A program made the translations under genes and the position numbers. From Saxidomus purpurata (taxonomy: Eukaryota; Mollusca; Bivalvia; Venerida; Veneridae), in NCBI GenBank assembly GCA_022818135.1, contig JAFMSR010000019.1:5482685-5546684 (forward strand): DNA of 64,000 nt, read 5' to 3'. Below, piece by piece: positions 54,404-64,000 of this stretch. Within the stretch, counting starts at the first letter, position 1. Each line of letters starts with the position of its first letter. The notes under the pieces are model-generated. The model saw only the letters and a program-made list of their open reading frames with translations, was not told the DNA's origin and did no database searches.

Positions 54404-55555
54404 GGACACTACCGCAACATTGCACCGATGAGGACCGAACACGATCCCGAGGCAAGCCCGCTACCGCTGTGTCGTCTTCTTTTGTCAATATTGTCACATG
54501 TTTTAATGTAACGCATAAAACATAGTTAGAAATCCTAGATATATCAGGACGAACAGACAATCACTGTGCTGGCACATTTTAATATAATAGAAATATCACA
54601 ATGTTGCAGGAAATTGCAGTATTTGTTTAAACGTAAAAACAAACTTTATGAAATATTCTATTCCTGCCGAAGCGATCAATTTTGAGTACAAAGTAACAGC
54701 GTTATGTGACATACCTCATACAGCCAAGCTAACCTACAGGCAAACGGTAAGTACATATTTTTGTTAAATTTCAGTTTTATTATTTTTCTTACCGTTATGT
54801 ATTGTGTAATAAATTGCCAAAAAAGACGTATTAAGTATAAAATTCGCCAGGAGTGACCGATTGAATAGATTGCTAGATTTTCGCACATATCAACGCTGTA
54901 AGAAGTGATTTTTTGGCCGTGGCCGTCTGTTTTTTCTCTCGACATTTCTTCCAGTCTGTTTTAGGGTGAAGGTTATTTAACAGCTGATCGCTACCGCACG
55001 TTTTGATTGGTCCAGTAAAAAATCGAAAGGAAAACACTGGTAACGGATCCGCTTGTCTGTATTTCTTTGGATTAATCAGGACACTGAACTTCTCGTACAG
55101 AATGCTGCAATAGACATGACAGCGTGTATTTGAAAACAGTTAACCTTATAATATTAGCAGATGTTAAAGTGCGGTCATTCATGTCCACGTTAATGTTTCA
55201 AATTAATGGCATTTGTAAGAAATGCGCTAAAACTTAACGGCACCAAATTATGTACGTTTGTACAGTTTATAGTAAATAAATTGCAAGCAGACTATTATAA
55301 TTCATATAATTAATTTTATAATACAGTTCGTGCAAATAAAGAAAAATCCTACTAAACTAATGTTCAGCCTTAGCTTAATTTTGTACAGTTGGTTGGGGGC
55401 ACCAAGTATAACGAACACAGCTACGCTAGCATGGCCGTGTATATGTTTTAAAGATACTTTTTGGTTTACTTAAAATAATTCCTGACGTACTGTTTCAAAC
55501 AATAGGGACTACGACTATGTGGTCACACGTCAGGCTGGTTTGAATCCAAAATCAC
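54404..55555. other. intergenic DNA
   Basis: No gene or clear element seen. Confidence 0.35.
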
Positions 55556-55690
55556 GTCGTCTTGGTGTAGTGGTAGCCAATTCGACTCGGGGGGGGGGGG
55601 GCATATTGCCCAAGTAGTGGTAATGTCCTAGGACGAGACACTTTTCTTTTCTTGTCTGAATCCATACAAGCCTCAAAGACGTCACGTGAC
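55556..55690 (+). repeat. tRNA-headed SINE fragment
   Basis: TTGGTGTAGTGGTAGCC (A box) followed by TTCGACTCGG, a G13 tract and GGTAATGTCCTAGGACGAGA, a weak match to the SINE central domain. Confidence 0.5.
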
Positions 55691-55918
55691 GTTGAGGTTT
55701 GCTCATATGTGAAGAAATTATGTGGCTTAGATAAAAAAAGTTCATATAAGTTTGAAACGTTTCCACTATTAATTTCTATAGTAATAAAATAAGCCGGGCC
55801 GAGCAATCGATAACGCCGATAGCGTATTTTCAAGGGAGACAATTTAATCAATAAGCCAACGGTATGCTCGGGAATTCTGGCAATGGAATCCATACTAAAA
55901 AAAGTCTCAAAGGCTTAA

Positions 55919-56378
55919 CGCCATTTTTTTACGTTGCTGGTTGAAAGAATGACGCCAATAATAAAACACATGCACATGTAATTTAAAAAAAAAATCTCTT
56001 AAAAGATCTATTTTTCTGGTGAAAAATGTACATTTCTCTAAAATAATATATTAAAACAAAAAATATAGACAAAAGTGCTAGAATCAACACCAGGTGTGAT
56101 AATCAACATAGCAATTTGCAAAAATCATGTTGAAAATGTTGGTTGGTTTGGTTTTACGGCATCGTTACGCTTTATGGCTATATTGGGATGGATTTTCAAA
56201 AGCGTAAATTCGAATTGTGACGCTTTATAATTTGGTAGTGAATACTTTCAAATATACAGATAAACTTTACAGGAATTATACTGGAACCATTTTATTAGAC
56301 CGTTCGTTCTTAGATATGTTATTTTCAGGGAGTTTGAAGAACTTAAACTTTTTTACCAAAATCTGTGAGCGAGCAGCT
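55919..56378 (+). mobile_element. TTAA-flanked foldback element, copy B, left end decayed
   Basis: The right end GTGAGCGAGCAGCT is followed by TTAA (56379-56382). The interior shares GAAAATGTTGGTT and GGTTTTACGGCA with copies A and D. The left TIR is not recognisable; a TTAA at 55915 marks the likely boundary. Confidence 0.6.
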
Positions 56379-57024
56379 TTAATACGTACACAGCACATGT
56401 TCGATATTACACGTGATCTTGGGAAAACCTCCTAGATTTTTACTGCCAGTTATAACAAATTGTTTGGTTGCCGAGATGTACACACAATATCATCCCAAAG
56501 TTCCCACTCTTCGTGTACTTTATAGCAAATGTAGTAAATAAAAGACCGACAGGACGTGTGGAAATAAAAATGTCTACAGCGGCCTACTCGATCTTGCCAC
56601 CATAGTAATGTCGTAAACCTATACCTACTGGAGCGAATTTCGAAATCAACGGCATTTTTGTGTTGATAACGACCAAATCGGGCAACTTAATTAAACAAGT
56701 GTAAATCTTGAGTAATAGGAAATTAATGGGGCGCATTCAAGTGACGTGACGTGTGAAATCTGCGTTTCCGTAAAGTATGCGCTCGGTGCATAAATAACAG
56801 ATGCTTGCAATCCTACCGATGTTTGTACGTAGGCGGAAACGGTAACAGCACAGCGGCGCGCGCAAGTAACTTCGCCAATCAAATATCGCCGTCTATGATT
56901 TATTTAATTAACTCTCAATGGCGGTGATAATATGAATATTGAACGGTTAATTGGTCCGTTATCGCCAATTTCCGACAGGAATTTTTGACATAAGATATCG
57001 CATCCAGTGGAGCGAGAGGTACTT

Positions 57025-57032
57025 TATAAATA
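57025..57032 (+). promoter_or_regulatory. TATA box of an unidentified gene
   Basis: TATAAATA; a start site about 30 bases downstream would give a ~275-base 5' UTR before the ATG at 57330. A CCAAT box lies upstream at about 56875 in a CpG-richer stretch. Confidence 0.55.
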
Positions 57033-57329
57033 AGACACGGGCTAGGGGTTATTGCATTTATTTACTCGAGAAAATACTGTAGCAAATAACTGACTAAAAA
57101 CTCTTTCAAACTTAATAAGGAAACGCTCAATTATTAAAATTTATAGGAATAAAATAGAGAGGAAAAAAAAGCGAAAATATTTACAATCTTGAACACAGCT
57201 TTCTTAACCTGTTAGAACATTTAACAAACGTATAGCACAAATTGAATTTTTGTGACAGTGCCTCGACGTTTACTGCAATAGAATTTTCTTTCGCATTTTA
57301 GAGCTGAAGGAAAGCTACAGAGCAAAATC

Positions 57330-57381
57330 ATGAGAATAAACAAGAATTTAGCGCTTCTGCAGATCGTGATCTTTCTTACAG
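57330..57381 (+). CDS. first exon encoding a signal peptide, gene unidentified
   Basis: ATG AGA ATA ... gives MRINKNLALLQIVIFLT, a basic start followed by a hydrophobic core as in secretory signal peptides. It ends in CTTACAG|GTAAGG, an excellent donor in phase 1. With the TATA box upstream this is a convincing first exon. No downstream exon was recognised in the remaining 6.6 kb, so the rest is probably outside the window or in small exons I cannot identify. Confidence 0.6.
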
Positions 57382-57584
57382 GTAAGGTCGTTTTTCTTTT
57401 ATTTTTCAATGGTATTAGATTATTGTTAAGTTTAATTCGCACGTTTTTTTAAATAAAAAGTCACATAATCTGCAGGCGAATTAGTTGCTAGTATTTTAGA
57501 AACTGTACTTTATGGTAAACTGTCTTTAATGAAATTTATACGCCGGAAAATGATTGGTAATAAAATATTTAGTTTTCAGTCCAT

Positions 57585-57773
57585 CCCCTTCTGTTCTGTT
57601 CTATTCTAATCCAATTTCTGCTCTGTTCTATTCCTTTCTACTCTATTCTATTCCTATTTCTGTTTTATTCTTTTCTACTCTATTCAGTTCTGTTTTATTG
57701 TTTCTTATTCTGTTCTATTCTATTATAGTTTAGTCTGTTCTAATCTGTTCTATTCTATTCTATATTAATTAGT
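57585..57773 (+). repeat. (TTCTR)n microsatellite
   Basis: Imperfect pentamer repeats of TTCTG/TTCTA over about 190 bp, in the intron of the unidentified gene. Confidence 0.85.
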
Positions 57774-59408
57774 TTTAATACCAGCATTATTTTCAGTTTT
57801 TGTTTAAGTGTTAGTTATTTATTTGGAAATGTCTTTTTTTGTGACAGTGTTTAAATAATCTTTTCACAGATAGTATTGTAGCATAGCCGTATATCGGAAT
57901 TACGTTGTAATTTTAATTTTTGGGGCCTTAAAAGTGAAAATTGCCGGAAAATGGATCTAACGTGGATAGATCTAACTGTTTCCTTTTCATTTACAGCAAT
58001 AAATTTCCACAGGAAAATCTAGTTAGTTTTTGGCGTGTTTTGCTTTCACTCTTATACACTTGTATACATAATAAATATTAAGATTCGATTAAAAGATTCC
58101 AGGGAACAGTTTATAGATGCGACAAGGACACGAAATAAAATGCAATTTGTATATAGGGTATTATTCGTAAAATGTTATTTTTTTTGGTCATTTTCTTGGG
58201 TGAATTCCTCATTTCGCTATTCAAACAATTTCGTGAAATACTGATTTCGCGTTGATTTATGCTCAATAATTAGAGAGAATCCTCATTTCCTATTCAACAT
58301 TCTATCAAACATTTAATACGATTCGCTTTATGCTCAACCTCATCCTAACCAACCTTTTATGCTCAATAATTAGAGAAAACCCATTTCGTTACTCGAACAA
58401 TTTCGTGAAATACTGATTTCGCGTTGATGTGTGCACAATAATTAGAGAGAATTCTCATTTCGCGAATTCTAAACTCGAGAACATGTTTATCTGCTAGCAA
58501 ATCACAAAAAGAAAATAAATAGTAATATAAATAGTAATGTTAGTATTAATATAAAATAATAAATTGTTGTTGTTGTGTTGTTGTTGTTGTTGTTGTGAAC
58601 AAAATAACGAAATGTTTGTTACGCAAAAAAATCACCCAAAGCATGATGACAATACTAATCAGTAAATTTATCTATAATTTATGACGATGATATAAATATT
58701 TCGTTTTTAGTAAAAGCGTGACGGCCGAGCCGAAAATATTTCATATCGAGTTAGACATAAGGCGGTTTTGTATGGTACAAAATATGCTACACCAGGTTGT
58801 GTGCGACCGTGGGAGAGCCTGTGCATTTTTGTGAATATATGTAGATGTTGAGGATTTCTGCTCAGTATATACATGTAAATAAGGGTCAAAACTCGTGTTT
58901 GTCGTCTGCTTTAATAGACAATAGCCGCGAATAACTTAACAAAAATACAATTCTTGGAGTATTTATTTCAAAATTGTAAAAAAATAATTTGTATAGCAGT
59001 AAATATAGATGCATTAACAAAACGTGAGCATGAATGTTTTAATGATCTCAGCGCGTGTGATATATGTGACAGGTGTGACAGATGTGATAGGTGTGACACG
59101 AGGAAAAGATAGTACCATAATTAAAGATATAAATAACATAAACGTCAGAGGTAGAAAAAGGTAAGAATCAAAATCAGGAATTCATTAAGTATTGAACACT
59201 TCACACTGTTATTGTTTACATTTACTGTACATTTTGGAACATTAGTGATACTGTAATGTTTGCTATTTTTCACATTTCGCTAATTAAAACCATTCACGAA
59301 AGATTCATTTCACATAGGTTTATAATAAATGAAATCTCCATTCGCGATTTTTTAATTTTTGCTATCAAAGGTACATACCGTACAGCTACCAGTTATTTTC
59401 CCGGAATG
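57774..59408. other. non-coding DNA with local repeats
   Basis: It holds two to three direct repeats at 58198-58470 with CAATTTCGTGAAATACTGAT and GCTCAATAATTAGAGA, a (TTG)n tract at 58563-58600 and a 9-bp repeat with AGGTGTGA at 59060-59100. Confidence 0.6.
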
Positions 59409-59412
59409 TTAA

Positions 59413-59894
59413 AGCTGCTCGCTCTCAGATTTTGATAAATAAAATAAATAAAGTTCTTCAAACTCTCTGAAAATAACATATTTTAAAACGAATAGTCAAG
59501 TAATGATTTTTTTTTACAGACAACTTTTTATTAGTTGAACCAGGTTCACTTGATGGTATTTAATCCATGGGTAACAACATGATCAAAGTTATAGCTATAT
59601 TACATGGTCTAATTATTTTGATGGTATTAACCAATGTTGTAGGTGTGGTAATTTACGTTCCGGTTTTCGGGGGAATGAGTAACTTATAATATTCGTTACC
59701 ATTTTGTGAAACTGTATCGACCAGGTTTTTAACTGGAGTGCGAATTTAATTACTATGATATGGATTTTTTTAAATTTATATGTTGATTTTCACTGTGGTT
59801 TTGATTGTAGCATTTCTTCCATTTTAAGAAGAATCATTTTTAATTTTTTTTTCCAGAAACTGTTAGCAAGCGTTTAAACTGTGAGCAAGCGGCT
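59413..59894 (-). mobile_element. TTAA-flanked foldback element, copy C
   Basis: TTAA (59409-59412), then AGCTGCTCGCTCTCAG; right end GTGAGCAAGCGGCT, then TTAA (59895-59898). The interior next to the left end matches the right interior of copies A and D, so it is inserted in the opposite orientation. Confidence 0.8.
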
Positions 59895-60754
59895 TTAAAA
59901 ATACAAAATGTCAGTTTAAAGATACAGCCATTTTTCAAAAGAAAACAATATAATATGTCAAAAACAATGATTGAAAGAATGTTTTTACAATTTTTATCAA
60001 CCAGAAAATATTTTACAATATTGCAGTCCTTCATTCTTTCAAAACTGTAAAACATTTTTACACTATTAGATACAACTGAAATTATTATTATAAAATTTAT
60101 ACCTATCATGAATTGGGCCTTAAGCAGTATTTATTCAATTGCTACAATATTTCTGTTAAATAACAGCAAGGATCGAGTAGAAAGCTCTAAGCTTATTTAA
60201 CAACTCTCTCTCTTCCAATATTGGGCCTTTAACAACCTTATAAAATTATGATAAATCATTCTTCCCAATAAGACTATGAGGGTTAACGGTACTACTCCAT
60301 ATTTTACCGTTATCACTGTTTTTTAGCCATTTTATGTTATGAGTAACTGTTTTTTTTAGGTACTATTTAGCTTTTAAGTTATATGAAAAAATAATAAAGG
60401 AAATACCCTATCACTGATCAAACTAAATAACCCCAAAACATAAATATAGAATCTTTGGAAGTATTACAACATAACCTAAAAGGCGCCGCATCCCAGTCAT
60501 TATCGAATCAGCGGTTTAAGTATACTTCAGTGCCTGTAAAACCTTAATAACCTATGATAAATCGCTAAAATTGTCACGCCAAAATTTAATACTTTAAGAG
60601 CTAGACTAGAAATATTGCTAAGTTACCTTTAGCTAATTGGTTTATCAGGTACACTACGGTTTATTTTACGATATTGTACGGGCTACTAAGCATAATACAT
60701 GGGTACACAAGGTTCGCCATTGCTACTAGGTCATGCATTCGAGGCAAGATTTAA
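59895..60754. other. intergenic or intronic DNA
   Basis: AT-rich; nothing recognised. Confidence 0.35.
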
Positions 60755-61097
60755 AGCGGCTCGCTCTCAGTTGCCGTTGAAAAAAAATAAAATGTTCAGA
60801 AATGACATATTAATTCATAAATATAAAACTAAAGGCTAGAATCAACAATAGAAGTAAAAATCTAGGTAGGAATTTCCAAAAATCTATTGAAAATGCTGGT
60901 TTTACGGCACCGCTACACTATATGTTAATATGTTTACAACGCTTTATTATTTGGTAGCGTATTATTTCAAATCTACATCTAAACTTGACAGGAATTTATA
61001 CTGGAACCTTTTTATATGACTATATGTTTTAAAATATGTTATTTTCATACAGTTTAAAGAATTTTATTCTTTTACCAAAATCTGAGAGCGAGCAGCT
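60755..61097 (+). mobile_element. TTAA-flanked foldback element, copy D
   Basis: TTAA (60751-60754), AGCGGCTCGCTCTCAG to CTGAGAGCGAGCAGCT, TTAA (61098-61101). At 343 bp it is probably close to the standard size. It is highly similar to copy A in both flanks. Confidence 0.9.
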
Positions 61098-61920
61098 TTA
61101 ACCCTTACATTATTCAATGAATTTACACAATAATATTGGGCTTTTCTGAGTCACTATCACGTTATCCTAAATCAACTGTAAGTCAAAAGGATACAGTTTT
61201 CAATTACAGCTACAATAATAGCGCAACAAGATATCACCTTGGTTTGTAAAAGCATTAGTTTTCGCACGGACGGACTCGATTACACGAGAACATCGTGCTC
61301 GTCAGATTAATTTGGCCGAGATGCGACGAAAAACTTTTTAATTCACACTGTCTACCTTTTTTCACTACGTTTTGAATGAATGCATGTTTCACAAATTAGC
61401 TTTCCACCGAGCTAATTATGTTTCGAAGCATCGGTGACAATTTCTTTACCTTTTTTACGACTATGAATACGGGGTTTAGACAAGATTAGGTTTTTGTAGA
61501 CAGACATACTAAGGAAGCCAACTTTAAAGAAATGTTTGTTCTCCCCGTATTTGTTATATAGAAAGACGTTACTAAAGTGGAAAGAAACGTATGGTTTAGA
61601 TGTACAGACTACCAAAACAAAGGGTGTGTCCTCATTTGTAAATGTATGGCGGGGTCTTCTTGCCAGTATGTTTTGTGGGCACATCCTTAGGTTGGTAGGT
61701 TTTACAACTGAACCAAACATTTCTTTATGCTGTATGTACATGGGTCTTCATTACATAGAAGAAATAACGACTTGCATGCTTGAGAAATAACTATTCTAAC
61801 GCACTGTCGACGTAACGTCGTTTCTGATTGGTTACGTCGTTTAAATTTGCGACTATTAAATATAACGTATATATAGTCGCAAAAATCGAACGGCGTTTTA
61901 ATTATCGTATTTTTTACACA
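61098..61920. other. non-coding DNA
   Basis: An 84-codon plus frame at 61536 and a 109-codon minus frame overlap each other; neither resembles a known protein. Not called. Confidence 0.35.
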
Positions 61921-62089
61921 TAGGGTTAACTATTAAGAGATTTTGACATTTGCGACCGTATTTACGGTTTTATTGGTAGCAAACAGTTTTAACAGCTCCG
62001 GCTAACGCTGTCGCCGTTAAAAATATTTCCGATCATTAAAGACTGTATATACAGTCGCAAATATCAAAATTACAAAACAGTTAACCCTA
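61921..62089. mobile_element. ~170-bp foldback element with GGGTTAACT ends
   Basis: TAGGGTTAACT ... GACATTTGCGAC at the left and the complement GTCGCAAATATC ... AGTTAACCCTA at the right form ~36-bp imperfect arms. A flanking TA on both sides would fit a mariner-type target. Confidence 0.6.
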
Positions 62090-62455
62090 TAGATCTAATA
62101 ACCGTTAAATGATAAAAATAAATAATAAGAAATAATGTGCATATATAATACAATGTACATGCACAATAACACGAACATACGTACATGTACATCTGTTTTG
62201 ATTACATGTATTATGATGCACATTTTACATACAAAAATGGCTAAACATATTCCAACTGTATGCAGTAATTCATAAAAAAATAAACTGTTTTTGCACGGGC
62301 TTTGTTATATTCAATCTTCTATGTTAAATGTCTGTCTTGAAATAGTGGACCGTGAATGTATGTGTGCGCGCATACGTGTGTGCGCCTGCGTGCATTTGAT
62401 GAGTCTGAATATTTCTGCTTGCTCTTGTCCCTTTTTTTATCTTTTATTGTTTTAA

Positions 62456-62758
62456 AGCTGCTCGCTCACTGTTGCCGTTGAAAAAAAATCTAATTTTCAA
62501 CAAAGATATACTTTTACGAAAAATGTAAAAAAAAATGGCTAGAATCAATCATATCAGTAAAAATCTAGGTAGGAATTTGCAAAAACCACTTGAAAATGTT
62601 GTTTAACTTTGTTTTAAGGCACCGCTACACTATATGTCAATATGTTGGGATGTCAAAAGCGTGTGTAACGCTTTATAATTTGGTAGTGTATTATTTCAAA
62701 TCTACAGTTATTCTTTACAGGAATTTATACCGGAGCTAAAATTTGAGAGCGAGCAGCT
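62456..62758 (+). mobile_element. TTAA-flanked foldback element, copy E
   Basis: TTAA (62452-62455), AGCTGCTCGCTCACTG to TTGAGAGCGAGCAGCT, TTAA (62759-62762). Related interior with CACCGCTACACTATATGTC. Confidence 0.88.
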
Positions 62759-63355
62759 TTAAAACGTAGAGGTTTTAAACCCTGGAGCTATGACAGTACA
62801 TTTACTGAACGTTATTACAATTTCACAATTTCCAGTCTCTCAGAGTACCCCTGGTGATATAAGAATATTTTCTCTCCTGTCGTTAAGAAGTAAAATTTGA
62901 TTTCAGAAGTAAAATTTGATTTAAGAAGTCAATTGTCGTTATGTCAAAGAAAAGAAAACAATTCAAAAAAAGGTTTGTTTGTTTTTCTTGGTGCCATCTG
63001 CACAAGGCACTAACTGTCGATTCTATGCACATATAATTAAACCAAACGTTTTCTGTAACAACAAAATAATAAAATAGAGATATTGATATTTAGAATTATA
63101 CATTTTAATATGGATAGATATATGAACATAGATGACACAATCCCCTTTAGGTGGTGATATATATATATATACACACAAATGTATATCAAGTTTTTTTCTC
63201 CTGATTTCAAACTAACAAATTTCCGGTGGCTGCAGGTCTCGCATAGAAACATTTTACATAACTTTAATTATCGACAACTCCCTTTGGGGTACACAGATTT
63301 AACAGTTCATCGGGTTAAAAAAAGAACCCAGCATGTTGTGGGAAGTTTCACGAAT
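62759..63355. other. non-coding DNA
   Basis: Nothing recognised apart from a short (TA)n tract near 63158-63172. Confidence 0.35.
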
Positions 63356-63535
63356 AGTAAACTCCGGATATAACGACTCTAATAGGAAATTCTGGATATA
63401 ACGAAATTCTGGATATAAGGAACAAATATTCGCCCGATTTCCTCCTTCTTTATTTGAAAATGCTATATGGATATAAAATACTCTAGATATAAGGAACAAA
63501 TTCAAATGGTCCCAAGGAGTTCGTTACAAACGGAC
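63356..63535 (+). mobile_element. short foldback element, copy 3
   Basis: It begins GTAAACTCCGGATATAACGA and ends GGAGTTCGTTACAAACGGAC; inside is GGATATAAGGAACAAATATT. Family of 34965 and 40594. Confidence 0.75.
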
Positions 63536-64000
63536 TCCAACAGTCAAACATGTATTAAAGCCCCCATGCAAAAAAAAAAAAAAAAAAACTGCGAGGAGAA
63601 AACGCTCGAACAAGTTCTAAAATTCATGTATCTGTTGACAAATGATATAAAATTAATATTTGATGTAGTCGGTAAGGGATAATAATCTACAATTCTTAAC
63701 TCTGAACTATTATATGTCGTTCTTCGTTCCCTGGAACGAAGGACTTACATGAACAAAAGCTCTGAACTTTAGAAGTAGCGCCCGCAAAACCTTAAAATAG
63801 AAATTCTGACGATCGTTTATTAGTCCCTGTGTTATTATCGCCGTTTGATAGCAACGAATTTCCATCATCTTGTTTTATAGTAAGAATACTAAGAGTACAT
63901 GTTAAACGCTGGGAGCTAGACATTTGTTTCGATTAATTTGATTGGGTGAAAATAGGAAACCGGATCTTTGTTCGATAGTTTTCACTAGATGGTAATTTGG
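63536..64000. other. non-coding DNA at the window end
   Basis: Poly-A tract near 63570-63588; nothing else recognised. Confidence 0.35.

Noticed and set aside
61412..61790. Overlapping open frames of 109 (minus) and 84 (plus) codons
   Set aside because: No recognisable domain, no splice or promoter support.

Overview
The window is animal nuclear DNA, AT-rich, with small exons in long introns and dense short transposons. The repeat content (several-hundred-bp elements built around ~150-bp tandem cores, tRNA-headed SINEs, many foldback elements) suggests a bivalve mollusc. I infer this from repeat style and protein similarity as I know the families; no search was run.

Left part (1-10 kb): the first coding exon of a probable protoporphyrinogen oxidase gene lies on the minus strand at 547-630, with the rest outside the window. 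The remainder is mobile-element debris: a PHD-like zinc-finger fragment, and a dead APE-type LINE on the minus strand (about 4.43-9.1 kb). The LINE is split by a ~1-kb element carrying four 146-bp repeats and is flanked by an inverted pair of short minisatellite arrays.

11-16.3 kb (plus strand): a split gene for a small thioredoxin-like protein of the SelW/MIEN1 (Rdx) family. An in-frame TGA falls at the selenocysteine position of a CxxU motif, the protein ends in a CAAX box, and a SECIS-like hairpin lies about 0.94 kb after the stop codon. This is the most interesting gene in the window, and an ORF caller would miss it.

21.7-49.0 kb (minus strand): a nearly complete KIF23 (MKLP1, centralspindlin kinesin-6) gene. 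I resolve 22 coding exons with consistent splice phases from exon 1 to exon 19, giving about 890 residues. Exon 1 encodes an N-terminus that lines up with the vertebrate one. The upstream DNA has three CCAAT boxes and a CHR-like TTCGAA, the layout of G2/M genes controlled by NF-Y and DREAM/MuvB. One exon (about 24.84-24.93 kb) shows an apparent frameshift, and one exon linking exons 19 and 20 was probably not found. Introns are full of repeats, including a 2.8-kb element with exact ends, a 4-bp target duplication and a recurrent 16-bp motif.

49-64 kb: mostly non-coding. It holds a heat-shock-element-like minisatellite, a nested inverted pair of tandem arrays, five copies of a TTAA-flanked foldback element, other small elements, and near 57.0-57.4 kb a TATA promoter followed by a signal-peptide first exon of an unidentified plus-strand gene.

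The SelW/MIEN1-like gene and KIF23 are convergent. There is no operon-like logic and no CRISPR, rRNA or convincing functional tRNA gene.
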